Notes: generated by a model not told the origin, from the letters alone. Numbered from the stretch's first letter, positions 42,976 through 54,082 are shown. The stretch: 64,000 bases of DNA from Branchiostoma floridae (GCF_000003815.2 NC_049984.1:19925861-19989860), one strand, 5' to 3'. Numbers and translations are program-made.

Positions 42976-44003
42976 CTAAAGTGAAAATGGATTACTTTAT
43001 GAACCTGCAATTTATGCCCATAGTCAAGTGAGAAGGAAATTTGAGAAAGGAGAGTACACAGAAGTGTCAGAGCAGTGAAAATCTTATGTCAGACTACTGT
43101 ACCATATGATTTTACACACATTGCAACCACTACTGGTACATGTAGGTATCAATGAGAAGTCCTCTTTCAAAAGGAGGAATAAGTTCATACATGCACATAC
43201 ACTTTATTTTGCACGCTTAGTACATAAAAGCGGCGGTTTTCGGCTATTTCTAGTGCAGCCAGCAGTCGGAGAAGAAGATGATTTTCGTGCCCATACATTC
43301 CTTGTGAACAGGACCCTTTGTCATTGAAAAGGAGATCAGTAGATGAACAGGCATTTATCCAAAAACGTCAACATTCTTGGACTGCTGTTGTAGTTCAACT
43401 TTCAAAGTTTGTCTTTTTCTTCCACTTCTTAGTTTTTTTCTTCCCTGCCAGAATTTAGGCGCTTAACTGTGAGACCGATTTTTGGACGGGTGACTAAAGA
43501 CACCATTTGCATTCCGTGTCTGTTCTGACAGAGACTGTAAAGCAGCCCCCATCAATTTCTATATGCTTGTTCCATACCATTGTCACATTGATTTTTTTAT
43601 CATGTGACCTGTTACTTCAGGTTGTATAACTGCCTATCAACATACGTGCAGTTCGACGCCTCAACAGCAAACCTCTCGGTTAGTTTGTCATTCCGCTGCA
43701 TCTCACGCAAGACGTTCTTGCTGATGAATCATTGAGCTTTCAATGTTCCATCCCCACGTCACCATTCCGGATATCACTATCATCTACGCCCTTACGTAGC
43801 TCATGTTGTATCTGGTCAAGTGGAACATCCAATGATAAGTTTTGTGTCGATGGCGGGTTTTCAGTCATTTTTAGAATAATTAAAACAGGGAAATAAATGT
43901 GGAATACAAATGTTTTATTTTGACCATCAAGTGGTGTTAGATTTAATTCATCAACTTGCTTTTCTTGAAATGACTCCCATCTTTAAACCTTTGCATTGAG
44001 AGA
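42976..44003. other. no firm gene
   Basis: A - strand stretch at ~43225-43310 reads GMYGHENHLLLRLLAALEIA, protein-like but unplaced. Otherwise nothing recognised. Confidence 0.3.
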
Positions 44004-44276
44004 CTAACAGGCATTTTGTGTATATAGATGATTGTTACCGTCTGTGACTAAAACCTGACCTTTGAGTACTGGGATAATTTGCTTTCTGAAGTATGTTATG
44101 AATCTGACCATGTAATCATGGCCATGACCAGTGTCCATCCAATTGATATCCAATTTGATCTGCGCCCAAATGTATCCATTCTTCCACAGATCGTGGGTAC
44201 ATCTATATCCTTTTGCATTTGGTAATGCGCGATGTAAAGAATCAATCAAGTTACTTTCCCATCTGTTCCATATCAT
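44004..44276 (-). CDS. hypothetical ORF/exon, unknown function
   Basis: 90 codons including GYRCTHDLWKNGYIWAQIKL and FRKQIIPVLKGQVLVTDG. Protein-like composition, but no family recognised. It lies 3' of the DIRS-like RT fragment on the same strand. Confidence 0.3.
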   Translation of the reverse strand: MIWNRWESNLIDSLHRALPNAKGYRCTHDLWKNGYIWAQIKLDINWMDTGHGHDYMVRFITYFRKQIIPVLKGQVLVTDGNNHLYTQNAC

Positions 44277-44310
44277 TTTAGTAAATATGCCAGTTATGGT
44301 TTTGCATCGA

Positions 44311-44733
44311 CTATTTGCTGGAATAGAGGTGAATACGATTCTCTATTCTTATCTTGTACAACAGACATAGGCCCAATAATTGTTGGGGATACATCAGAAT
44401 AAAGCGTGCATCGTGGTTGTCAGGTTTCGTTCCTCTTTGCATATCCAATTCGAGGCAAGCCAAAGTCGGGTCAGCACGCTGAGCTCGACGATCCTCATCC
44501 AGAGACAAAGCAGGGATCGGGTTGAGCCCACCGTGATCAACCTGCCGGGCCGTAAAACCCCTGGGTGGCAGGGAGGCCTCGTCGTTTAGCCTATCATCGA
44601 TATACAACATTGTTGAGACTCCCAGGTGTCTCGCATATCTTGATATTAGTGTGCCAGTGGTGTTGTGAATGTATCCGCTCGCCTTGTAACCAAAGGGTAA
44701 TGTGCAATAAACATAATACTGGCCATCGAACAA
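44311..44733 (-). pseudogene. reverse transcriptase core fragment, DIRS-like
   Basis: Begins GQYYVYCTLPFGYKASGYIH, then a RHLGVSTMLYIDDRL catalytic block (YIDD). This LPFG...YIDDR pattern is typical of tyrosine-recombinase (DIRS-type) retroelements rather than LINEs. RT similarity stops right after YIDDRL; the remaining ~80 codons are unrelated. Only the palm core is left. The gag-like part lies directly upstream. Confidence 0.65.
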
Positions 44734-44739
44734 CTCATA

Positions 44740-45165
44740 CTGACCTCCAAATCATCCCCGTCAGAGCTGTCCGAGTATAAGCTCGCCATCTGCTGCCTCT
44801 TCTTCGTCGTCCGGGGCTTGCAGGCCCCGGCAGGTTGTCGCTCGAGCCGCCCGCTGAGGGTGGACGTTTGACCTGGGTGTTGGTAGTCGCGGTCGGGTTG
44901 TCTGACAGGAGCTGCACAGAGGCCTGTGCAGCATCCTTGGCCGCTTTCAGGCGCTCACCTCCAGGCCGTCTGGAAAACCATTCGCCGCCAGGATGGCGAA
45001 ACGGGCGAGGTGGGTTGGGGCGGCCTGGGTCCCGTCCCGCCATCCGGAGCAGGGTCTCCGGTGGTTCTCCGGTGACGGCGCCGACCCTGTCGAAGATTTG
45101 CTGGGGTTCGAGCTGGGATAGTGGGACAACAGCGCCGGTCGTCCGCGGGTGTAGCCTCCTTGGCG
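44740..45165 (-). pseudogene. gag-like region, second copy, frameshifted
   Basis: Homologous to 37650-38124. QQIFDRVGAVTGEPPETLL reads in one frame, FAILAANGFPDGLEVSA in a second, and KAAKDAAQASVQLLSDNP again in the first, so two compensating frameshifts lie near 45040 and 44955. A basic tail RRRRGSRWRAYTR ends the ORF just before the RT fragment. Confidence 0.55.
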
Positions 45166-45440
45166 TCCCCGGTTTGAAGAACAAAACACTGCGCCCGACC
45201 AAGAATACCGGAATTTTCCGGTGGCAAAGAGAATGGCGAAATATTCCTTCACAATGGTTGACCATTTTTTCTGGTGGTCAGTCAGTTCTTACTCCCATAT
45301 GCTATGGGGTGGTCACACACTACAGCATCTGCCTGGCTGAGAACAGCTCCAATGCAGACGTCCAGCTAGATGTTGAACGGCTTATTGTGGTCAGCTACCT
45401 TCAGCACTGGTTCGTTGCAGAGAGTTTCCTTCAACTTGTC
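45166..45440 (-). pseudogene. Ty3/gypsy RNase H fragment
   Basis: DKLKETLCNEPVLKVADHN with KPFNI, a TAG, then LDVCIGAVLSQADA and DHPIAYGSK, the start of a gypsy RNase H; KEYFAILFATGKFRY follows in another frame at ~45230. At least one stop and two frame changes. It is joined to the gag-like piece without a spacer. Confidence 0.65.
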
Positions 45441-45597
45441 TAAAGCAGTATGCTTCTACAGCGCTAATTTACATATCAGCGACTATAAGTAATAGTATTA
45501 TTACATAACCTAATTTACGTATCAAAAAACAAGTCACTGATCATTGTCGATTGCTACTTTGCTAGGGTAGTGGATTGATGGCGATGTTGTCCAGATA

Positions 45598-45733
45598 TTA
45601 CTTAATAGTCTTGAACAAGCCTCTATCTTTGTTGTGTAACTTTACAGCAACCTGCCATGGGTATTTCATGCCAAGTCGCTGGTCAGTTGTATACACCCTG
45701 TTGTGGCGAATGGCATCAAACACTCTGTAGTAT
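45598..45733 (-). CDS. candidate terminal exon, unknown function
   Basis: After acceptor TATACCTTTTAG, 44 codons in phase 1: YYRVFDAIRHNRVYTTDQ, GMKYPWQVAVKLHNKDRG, ending KTIK and TAA. No stop inside; protein-like. Family not recognised. Confidence 0.4.
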
Positions 45734-46267
45734 CTAAAAGGTATAATTATGAAATCAATTTTGTGAACGGGTTAGATGTAAAATTAATGCCACAGCCACA
45801 GCAAATACAAGCTTGGTATCAGTCTTACTACGTGTAAAACAATACCGATTTGGATGACCCTAATACAATTGATCATCACTGCTAAAATGGGTTACTGGCT
45901 GTAATATTTAACTGATGCTAGTTAACATGGTTAAGGTATCAAAGCATCAATGAACTTGATGATATAAAATAAGGTGTGAAACTGACAACCATCTCACATG
46001 TCTGAGTTATGAACTTGAACTAACACATGGAAAAAAACTTGCATTTCAAACACACGCATGAAGGCTTAATGCTGAATGACAATCTCAACTGACACCCTGC
46101 CCTGGTGATGAAGGTCAAACAAACCGGCCACATTTTCCGTTCCCGGGCACGAAGACAGCTGTCCCTGTCACCATCCTGGTCTGCTGTCCAACAGACAGTC
46201 TCAACCTTAGAGAAAACAGTGTGAGTCGATTATTCTTCTGATAAAACATGCCCTCGTATATGCAGAT
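45734..46267. other. no firm gene
   Basis: An exon-like stretch at ~46110-46215 (-) reads VETVCWTADQDGDRDSC after TTTTCTCTAAG; unplaced. Confidence 0.3.
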
Positions 46268-46462
46268 TTATCTGCCGGGTGACCACGTGGACTTGAACTG
46301 TTGGGAAATAGTGGGGTAGAATCCCCCCAGTTTCTGGAATGGGTTGTACTATGGGTGACCACGGGGTTTGTAATCGTCATTGTCACTCAGGTGCAGGAAC
46401 TTGAAAATCAGCTGAAACTTGACCTCCAGCTTGGACCTCAGGATCCCCAGGTTGTCATTGAG
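46268..46462 (-). pseudogene. piggyBac-type transposase fragment
   Basis: LNDNLGILRSKLEVKFQLIF, then KFLHLSDNDDYKPRGHP, a TAG, YNPFQKLGGFYP and FKSTWSPG. The RF..I.RFLHF.DN...PRGDP.YDPL.KI pattern is the N-terminal part of the piggyBac DDE domain. One in-frame stop, no catalytic Asp in view. Confidence 0.65.
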
Positions 46463-46599
46463 CATTGACAGCTGATGCTCTCATTTCTGGCTCTGTGATT
46501 CCGATCTCCGGCCAGTCTCTCGGAGACTGTTATGAAATACATTTATATCTTCATCATAAATTATTTTAACTTGCTACCAAACTTCGTCATGTCCCAGGC

Positions 46600-46772
46600 T
46601 AGGTTTAGGAGTTTGTGATGAAAGAGATGAAGTGATCAAGCTTCATGGAATCTACTCTCATTCGTACAAAGCCATACTTGTCAGCCATCATTGACAAAAT
46701 CTGTCTTCGTGTAAAAGACTGATTTGCGCAGTTATAGCATTCCACAAGAGCGGTCGGAAGCTCCATTTTTGT
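46600..46772 (-). CDS. short ORF, possible N-terminal exon
   Basis: MELPTALVECYNCANQSFTR then RQILSMMADKYGFVRMRVD, stopping at ~46605. The TRRQIL..MA..YG pattern looks like the helix-turn-helix start of some integrase-core proteins; weak. Confidence 0.3.
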
Positions 46773-47019
46773 TCGGTCTCTCTAAATTTATGTTTAAACG
46801 CAAAGACTACAAATTATATGATGCACATGTGAAGTTACCGTGTTCATTTCTATTGTACAGACCTGGGTAGGGGATGAAATTCAAAACAAATCCGAAGGCC
46901 CACCAGATATATAAGATGGAAATGGCCAGTCATTCACATTCTCAGTCGTTTTCTGTTCAGCACATATGTATAATCAGATTTTTAAAAAAAAGTAGTCTTT
47001 GGCGGTGCCTTGGTTTTGG

Positions 47020-47256
47020 ACGTCGTTCCCAGCCTTTTGTTTCACAGCCCTCGTAGTTTTGGAGTGGGTCGGCTCTCTCATCCGCTTTTGAACGTTTCTC
47101 GGCGGTGTTTGCTGGGGATCCGTGCGCGTTGGCTGCGTCTCTTTCACACGGTCAACCAGATCTTTTCACTCTTGCAGAATTTTGAGGCTTTCTTTCATAC
47201 GCGCCAATTGTCTCTGGCATAGCTGACACAACCTCTCGGAGACATCTTTTCTTTTC
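47020..47256 (-). pseudogene. basic/coiled-coil exon with one stop
   Basis: RLCQLCQRQLARMKESLKIL then QE, TGA at 47166-47168, KDLVDRVKETQPTRTDPQQ, RNVQKRMREPTHSKTTR. A CxxC precedes a helix. Unplaced family. Confidence 0.35.
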
Positions 47257-47500
47257 TGCAAAATGATGCCAACAATCTTTCAGGTTTGCCAAACGGTACA
47301 GAAATGCCTACAAAACCTTAAAGCTTTTCTTTGGAATCTAATGCTAACATGTACTCAAATTATGCATGATCCTAACCTTTCAAGAAAAAAGTACCACATC
47401 AGGATCACACTATAGTATTACACTATAGTATTACATTGTCATTTCAGCAGTATTAGCATACATCCCTAGATCTTCGTCAGCGAAGAAAAGCCGAGAGAGC
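47257..47500. other. no gene seen
   Basis: Contains a 13 bp tandem duplication (ACTATAGTATTAC) at ~47409-47436. Confidence 0.4.
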
Positions 47501-47645
47501 ATACCTTCAGTAGGAGGTAAGTGTGGTTTCTTCCACATTCTGAGCCACTGTTCTGAGAGGCAGGTCGGAGCTGCCCACAGCCAGGGATGTTCCAATGTAG
47601 TTGTACATTCTGTCAGAATGTGCCATGGGTAATCTTTCCTGCAAC
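47501..47645 (-). CDS. candidate exon, unknown function
   Basis: Acceptor TTTCCTGTTGCAG; donor GTATGC at ~47517. One frame reads RMYNYIGTSLAVGSSDLPLR then TVAQNVEETTLTSY before a TGA; another stays open to the donor (KDYPWHILTECTTTLEHPW). Which is real is unclear. Confidence 0.3.
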
Positions 47646-48430
47646 AGGAAACAGAAAATGGTGACACAGTTATTCAATGTAGATATAAGGCAGGTCGATT
47701 CCTTGGGAAAATCTTAACTAGACAATTTACAGAGGTGTGGACAGATGGTTTGGATGTGGCCAGCTTTATGTAAACAACTTTTTAAACGTATTTTATTGAG
47801 GAAGACATCAGGGCTGATGCAGATTTTCTCTTGCAATACCAAACTTGAAGCTTCTCTAAGGTAGACATTTGAATTATGGTAAACAATTCCGGATGCGCCT
47901 GTGTCCGGTGGCAGAAGTAGTGATCAGAGCTCTGTGTCTGTGAATAGAAATAAAACAATAAATGTCATGGAATAATGAAACAATGAAAACAAACATTGGG
48001 AATGGAAAAAAAAACATTGTCATGGCGACATTGGAACGAGTCCCCTTGCTGATCCATGTCAGCTCTGAGCCGCTTCCCCTTCATCAATTGGGAGAAGAGT
48101 TTATTTCCACTTATGTTAAACAATAATTGATTTCATTGATTTCGTTAATGAATGGTAACTATGGTCAGAGGGTAGAAATATTTTTTTTTCGATTTGATTC
48201 TGTGATTTGGGGAAGAGGCTGCTTGAATTCCGAGAAACAATCAATTCATTGGTGTGGCCTAATATTGAAAGTTGAGAACGGTGTCAGTGGTCTTAGACTT
48301 ACTTTGCCTATAACCTTAAGGTTATTCACTGCTTAACCATTTACATGAAGAACATGCTTGGCATTCAATGAACTGTGAGATAATAATTACTGATTACCTG
48401 CTGAGTGCAGCTCTTTTGTTGTATGTAGTA
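47646..48430. other. no firm gene
   Basis: A - strand stretch ~48005-48100 reads LFSQLMKGKRLRADMDQQG; unplaced. Confidence 0.3.
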
Positions 48431-48612
48431 CCAAGGCCTCCGCCATGCTGTGGTGTGAAGGCGCAGGATGGGCATATGAAAGACAGCATGTCGTCACCAC
48501 TTGTCCAACCACGTGATCATGCATGCGAGGTGGAACAGGTGTTCCCAATGTAGTGGAAGCACCTTATTTCCCAGTTCATAGTTCTCTAAACAGATGCTGC
48601 ATTCTGAGCTAT
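48431..48612 (-). pseudogene. RING-H2 finger exon, frameshifted
   Basis: After a CGCATATAG acceptor: SSECSICLENYELGNKVL, PLHWEHLFHLACMITWLD, then TGA. The last zinc pair (ICPSCAFTPQH) reads in another frame, so a frameshift lies near 48500. C-x2-C...H-x-F-H-x3-C-x2-W...C-P-x-C is the RING-H2 pattern of E3 ubiquitin ligases; one ligand Cys is replaced by Trp (HWEH). Confidence 0.55.
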
Positions 48613-48880
48613 ATGCGTTGACGATTGTTTGGGGAAAATATTAATTATGTAAGATACATGTGTGTAATATTGATATCTTGCCACATCGTCGTCATATAGT
48701 GATAATGGAAAATCACTGGGTTATGAATTAATTGGTAATGATTTGTAATACAATTTTGATGCACATCATATACAGTTGGCCATTGTCGACATACTTGTGT
48801 GGTTTTCATGCATTTGCTGTTTTTCTAACACGGCCAAGGTGGCGTCAATTGTGAAGCCTTTATAAAGGGAATTATTTACC

Positions 48881-48954
48881 CAGGTCCTGGTGGCACACTC
48901 TCCTGATTGGTTTCCCATCCTCAGCTCTGGCATCTGTTCGAAGAAGGCGATCAT
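48881..48954 (-). CDS. candidate small exon
   Basis: Acceptor ATATATATTTCAG and donor GTAAATAATT. Open in two frames: MIAFFEQMPELRMGNQSG or DRLLRTDARAEDGKPIRR. Function unknown. Confidence 0.3.
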
Positions 48955-49337
48955 CTGAAATATATATTACAAGTGTCACATCAGGAGAATTGCCAAGATA
49001 AAGACTACTGTATACAATCCAAAAGACAGCTGAAGATCTCTGATCACTTCAGTGTACCCATGGAGAGCTAGGCTGTTTTTGCATTAAAATGTGTATAAAC
49101 GTGTGGTTATAAATGGGGGGTGCTTCAGGATAAGAACAGCCAATCAGATGTCACTGGTTCTTTCGGGGCTTCACCAGAGAGCAGCCTGGATTAGAGGATT
49201 GTATCAAACCCATCAAATTCACTTGTGAGGACCGAACTCAATACCTCCACCATCCGAGAGCCTACGAGATCCAGAGAGCCTGGGTTAGAGGACTGTTTCA
49301 AACCCAGAAGCAGACGGCTGTATGGAAACGAACACCA
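48955..49337. other. no gene seen
   Basis: Contains a short duplicated word CAGAGAGC.GCCTGG.TTAGAG (~49180 and ~49270). No coding. Confidence 0.35.
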
Positions 49338-49706
49338 TTACAACGTAGTTATAAACGTGTCCCCCTTTCTGCTATAGAGTGGATTAGGGACCTGTATTGA
49401 GATAAACTGAATGAAGTGGAGAAAGTCATGAGTTTTCTGACCCTTTCTTACGTTTTCTTGTCCTTTGATCAGCTTTTTCACTGGTGGCCTTTGTAGCGCT
49501 GGCTTCCTTAGCATAATCTCTAATGCCCTTGTCCTTGAAACATACATGGGTTTCGAAGGTGACATTAAAAATGTATCATTTAGCGGTGACATTTTAATCC
49601 TACTCATCTGATGATTCACTCCAGGCTTTTGAGTTGGTAATGACCAGGTTTTGTATTTTTTTTTTCGTAATACAGACCCCATTCTCTTTTTGAACTTTGA
49701 AGGCAT
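49338..49706 (-). CDS. hypothetical basic ORF, 122 codons
   Basis: MPSKFKKRMGSVLRKKKYKT, then Met/Ser/Pro-rich (SPLNDTFLMSPSKPM) and KKLIKGQENVRKGQKT. Lys/Arg-rich, no domain recognised. Could be an exon of a nuclear protein or chance. Confidence 0.3.
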   Translation of the reverse strand: MPSKFKKRMGSVLRKKKYKTWSLPTQKPGVNHQMSRIKMSPLNDTFLMSPSKPMYVSRTRALEIMLRKPALQRPPVKKLIKGQENVRKGQKTHDFLHFIQFISIQVPNPLYSRKGDTFITTL

Positions 49707-50109
49707 GAGAGAACATGAGGAAGGTCAGACCATTTCCTGGTCAGGCCACTCCTTGATGTCGTACACAGAGTTGGCTTTCAATGTTGTGGCTTTTGGTTTC
49801 GGAGTTCTCTCTCACTTTTGTCAGCATATTCATTGTGGTTGCTGACTTTCTTCTTAGCTGTGATTGTATCTGCAGTATACAGAAATTCTAAAAATATGGT
49901 AGAAATTCGATCTATAGAAAGTAACGTTATATCTTTTTTAGACTAGAGTAGTTGTGTAGTTTCTCTGGCGCAGGTAGGAACGTCCTGATCCAATTTGTTC
50001 TAATTTCTGTTCATTTATTAAAGTTCTAACGTTTCATAATGTTTTGAGTTCGGTGGTTATGGCATCCTGACCGAGGTCTGCCTGCGAAACAAAGAAACGT
50101 TATAAAATA

Positions 50110-50362
50110 AGTTAATAAATATACAAACCATTTCAGGGAGCTGGTCCCTTGCTGAGATTCAGTTTCATGAGTTTGCGTGCACTTGTCAGTCCCAATGGTT
50201 TTCGCTCTCTTCACAGATGCAGATGGCCTATAGACACGATTTCGAACGAACGTCTTCAGTCTTTGCAACTTCGCGGCGTCCTAAACCCCAGGTTCCAATC
50301 GAGAAATAATCGCAGCTGGCTTCTTTAATCCTTCTGCAATGAGTTTATCCACCTAGGACTTG
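50110..50362 (-). pseudogene. TE-type exon with two stops
   Basis: VDKLIAEGLKKPAAIISRLE, PGV, TAG, DAAKLQRLKTFVRNRVYRPS, then a basic stretch KRAKTIGTDKC. A TAG also precedes VDK. The LI.EG..KP..I...L....LR.F pattern resembles part of MULE/FLYWCH-type proteins; tentative. Confidence 0.4.
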
Positions 50363-50660
50363 TAGCACTTAAACTCCGATCGCGTGCTCATATTAACCGT
50401 CAACAAGAAGCAGTAGTGGCAAATACACGTGTACAATATGTTTCGAGACTTGAAAGAAGGGGCATGCATGGGGTGTCTGTGAAACAGCTGCTCATTATTC
50501 AGCATCTTCACCAAGCTTCAAATTTTTAGCAAGAAGTACTAAGTTAAGATCAAATTGCTTAGTTCTACTCGGTTTTCTACTCGCCACACACAAAAAAAAT
50601 TGTAGGAGGCCTCCATGCACAGCCTTGACAAAAACGTGGGAACAGAAAACCGTTTGCATA

Positions 50661-50902
50661 TGTCACGGTTGCTAGGTAGTGAGTCAAGCAAGGATCAGGA
50701 CAAAGGCATGATGTGCGGAGATGATAAACTTTATTCAGGACAATCTGGGCACGTCCTACCCTGTCGGCGTCTCTAGCTGGACTCCCCTTACCCTGCTGCG
50801 TGTCCCTTCTACCCGACCCCTCTACATCTGGTCCCACTTAGTCCGGTGACATTCCCCACACCAGGGGTTAACAGTGACTCAACATGCTGTCACCTCGTGA
50901 CA
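50661..50902 (-). mobile_element. candidate solo LTR
   Basis: 242 bp starting TGTCACG and ending CGTGACA (6 bp inverted TGTCAC/GTGACA). On the - strand it holds a polyadenylation signal in CCTGAATAAAGTTTATCATC. No clear target duplication at its sides, so the call is tentative. Confidence 0.45.
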
Positions 50903-51258
50903 CCTCACACCTCATTTTTAAACAATTTCCACATCGTTGACAGCTGGTCATCACCGCTTTTCTTTTACATACTAATTCTTCTACAATGCAACGAACAGGT
51001 TAAGATAATAATAAAGAAAGTTTAGGAACAACAACGTACTCGTACATAATCAAAAACAGGTCCACGACAGTCCGACATTCACAAAGCAATAACATAAACA
51101 TAACAATTTACAACAACAAAAGTCCGTCAATGGCCGCAAGGTGTCTTGCTCCAACTTCCTCCTCGGCGGCCGGCTTGCGCACTTCCGGGTGTGTCCCGGA
51201 ACCACAGGGAAACTGTCGTATCCAACTTTCGTCACTATCTACTATTCGTACTATGCCG
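50903..51258. other. no gene seen
   Basis: Unremarkable sequence before the minisatellite. Confidence 0.4.
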
Positions 51259-51345
51259 AATCTTGGATATCCAGAAAACGTCCTGAGCAGAAGGACGATT
51301 CCTGGATATCCAGAAAACGGCCAAAACAGGACGCTTCCTGGATAA
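51259..51345. repeat. GGATATCCAGAAAACG minisatellite, block 1
   Basis: Two to three units of TCCTGGATATCCAGAAAACG, separated by variable ~20 bp. Confidence 0.85.
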
Positions 51346-51635
51346 ACAGTGGTGTTTATCCAGGATGTGTACGTGGGGGTGGAGCTTCCTGTTTTCGAGG
51401 GCGGAGACTATGTGGCATGTTGTTTTCGTGAAGAAGGCCGCCATCTTTGTATCTCCGCGCAAGAGGTTTATGTAGAATTATTGTGTCAAGTCCTGGTGTT
51501 ACAGAACTTAAGAATGTTGATAATGATACTTCGATGTTTACATGTTAATACTCAGTACGTATCAGGCCCAAAATTATTTTTGCGTAATGAATTAACAAAT
51601 GGCAGTCAAGATGGGATAAAGTTACTGTTGTTTTC

Positions 51636-52175
51636 CGTATAGCGACACATTCACGGTAACGTGTTAATAGCATCCAGATGGCGTCTCTTTGTCACACAAG
51701 GCCTGGTCCGCATCCTGGATATCCAGAAAACGGCTTGAACAGGAGAACGAATCCTGGATATCCAGAAAACGGCTTGAACAGGCTCAGGACGAATCCTGGA
51801 TATCCAGAAAACGGCCTGAACAGTAAGACGCATCCTGGATATCCAGAAAACGGCCCAAGCAGCCCTGGTCGCATCCTGGATATCCAGAAAACGGCCTGAA
51901 CGCCCGACGAAAATAAGGAATTCTCCCGTCAGCTGTCTCCCGTGATTTTAATTTGCGAGCAAGAGGTCACTGTGGGTCACGCACGCACCGCAATGGTATC
52001 TTGCACCGCGGGTGTCCCGCAATACTCTGAACACATGTCTAAAGACAACCGTTGTCCACAACGATAGACAATAACAGTCGCACGACTGTATAAGTGTTGT
52101 GTGTTTGAAGCTGTTTTTCGTGTAGCGTCACATTCTAGTTACGTGCTAATAGCATCCAGATGGCGTCCTTATCAT
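51636..52175. repeat. ~44 bp direct duplication at 51640 and 52124
   Basis: GTAACGTGTTAATAGCATCC then AGATGGCGTC (to 51684) recurs as TTACGTGCTAATAGCATCC then AGATGGCGTC (to ~52167), about 485 bp apart, flanking the minisatellite. Confidence 0.75.
51705..51905. repeat. GGATATCCAGAAAACG minisatellite, block 2
   Basis: Five units of ATCCTGGATATCCAGAAAAC, GGC.TGAACAG, period ~40-48 bp with a variable spacer. TGGATATCCA is palindromic. The ORFs on both strands here are repeat translations. Confidence 0.9.
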
Positions 52176-52584
52176 GGGGAGGGCAGCGGTCACTTCCGGG
52201 TTTTAACCTCTCGCGAGGTTGACCCAAATATGGAAATATGGGCGTTCATAATAACTGTTTTCTGTCTTGGTAATCACCATGATTGACGGCACCGGAAGTA
52301 CGAATCCTGGATATCTAGTTATCGTAAGGTTTTTGGACGATTCCTGGAGCCGACGAAAACTAGATGTATCAGAAACGGCAGGAACTCCTCTGCCCGTCGG
52401 GAAGAGGCTTGTCTTGTCCACAGAGGCCTCCCGGCGAGATGCTCCCACGACGACGACTCCTATACGACGTCGGGCCCTCGGGACATCGTTGTCCGCCGAG
52501 TTGACTGTAGAATCTCACCTGTAGAGGTTGGGGTCGGACAGGACACGCGAAGCAACCACTGACGCACACACACCGGTCTCCTAA

Positions 52585-52773
52585 CCTCCTCAGTTGGAAA
52601 CCTGTTCACTCCATGATTGTATGAGTCTGCAAAGGTTGCTTTCAAGCTTTTCAGGAGCTTTAACCTTTCTTGGTGTATGTAAATGCCACGCTGCTTGCTG
52701 TATAGTTGTGCCATAGCTATGGCAACGGCCTCGACGGGCTTCTCTCCTTTCACAAATGGATGTTGCACATTCC
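52585..52773 (-). CDS. candidate exon, unknown family
   Basis: Acceptor GGTTATCAG, donor GAG/GTTAGG. Reads VQHPFVKGEKPVEAVAIAMA, QLYSKQRGIYIHQERLKLL and ATFADSYNHGVNRF with no stop. Protein-like helical segment; I do not recognise the family. No break in the frame. Confidence 0.45.
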
Positions 52774-52789
52774 TGATAACCTGATAGAA

Positions 52790-53488
52790 TTTTTGTTTAT
52801 TATATTAGAGGCCTCTACACATAATAGTTATACTGGCTACAAAATCACCTTAGAGAGCGACAGGGGAATTGCCGGGGAGGTAGCCATCTGGGCTTGGCTC
52901 AAATAGCCCACTGGTTTCAACTATTCCTTGAAGGGCCAGGTGGAACATAAAAATCCTGGGTGCTTTCCTTTCCAATAATTTCAACCTTGACATTTTTAAA
53001 GAGGTCATGCTTTCTTCTGTTTTAAATCAAGATTTATCTTTAGGGTCCATACACAGTTACAAAAACACTATTCTGATGCCTGGAACACAGAATTTAAAAA
53101 AAAATCTAAAATATGACTTTGTGGTGAGGTGTCAAGGATTGCAACAAGTAGAGTGAGGAATGTATAACTGTACATTAGGTGGGTGGTCTATCGGGTGAAT
53201 CTGCTGGACAGAGCCGCATGGCAGTATGGTGTGCTATGACTATGCAACTGCTGACTATCTTTGCCAGGTATCCCAGCAGCAGCAGTATAATAAATAATCG
53301 TACTTAGTCTACTTGTTATTAATGACTGAGATAGAGTTTCTCCGGCACTTTATAATGATTGCCATCAGATACTAGTAACCTCACTGCATTTTACATAATA
53401 TCAAGCTGGCCATCTGTTAGATTCTAATCCTGACGTTATTTTACAATAATGACAAACTCCTTGTTTCATACCTTTGGTACTGTATACC
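52790..53488. other. no gene seen
   Basis: AT-rich, no features; could be an intron between the two neighbouring candidate exons. Confidence 0.35.
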
Positions 53489-53580
53489 TAGCATTGGCCA
53501 GCTTCTCCTCTCGAGGTCCTCCCTGTTGCTTTTGTATTCCTCCCATTTAGTCCTGTTGGGCACTTTGTCCTTGTCCTGGA
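53489..53580 (-). CDS. candidate exon, unknown family
   Basis: Acceptor TTTCATTTTCCAG, donor CTAG/GTATAC. Reads DKDKVPNRTKWEEYKSNRED then LERRSWPML. Charged helix; same strand as the exon at 52585. Confidence 0.4.
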
Positions 53581-53661
53581 AAATGAAATATTTTGGCCTG
53601 AGCAGATTTTTTAGATAAAATGAGGAAAATGTGAGCAAGATATTAATTGTCAATTATTTTA

Positions 53662-53735
53662 CCGCATGTCTCGAGGCGGTTCAGCCTGCAGGTCTCGAGG
53701 CGGTTCAGCCTGCATGTCTCAAGGCGGTCCGGTCC
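53662..53735. repeat. 24 bp tandem repeat, 2.6 copies
   Basis: GTCTCGAGGCGGTTCAGCCT plus GCA(G/T). Confidence 0.9.
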
Positions 53736-54082
53736 GCGGCGCCTAGCTATATGAAAATTGATAAGTTATTATGCGGGCAAAATTACAAGGTTCACCACTA
53801 ACTTATACCTTGAAACGAGCAAGGAACGGAGTTTTATGATTGCGACCTAGCTGACGGAGAAAAGGAATTATAGACCATATTTACACCCAAAACAACGTTT
53901 ATTGGAAAATCGGTGTCGTTACAAAGACACAGAATGTTTCTTTTCATACATCCAAGGAAAAAACGTTTATTTAATATCTCAACGGGTGTGAAAGGGTGAC
54001 ATAGTTGGACGTTGGTGATGATTTCTTCCTGTATGTGACTGTTGGCAGGTTTCTAATTACAGCAGGTTCCTGTTGCTCCTTC
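53736..54082. other. no gene seen
   Basis: Spacer; likely 3' untranslated sequence of the neighbouring pseudogene. Confidence 0.35.

Noticed and set aside
44835-45443. 202-codon + strand ORF
   Set aside because: Antisense of gypsy RNase H and gag-like sequence, both recognised on -.
50661-50902. Full LTR retrotransposon
   Set aside because: No second LTR, primer-binding site or gag/pol nearby; kept only as a tentative solo LTR.
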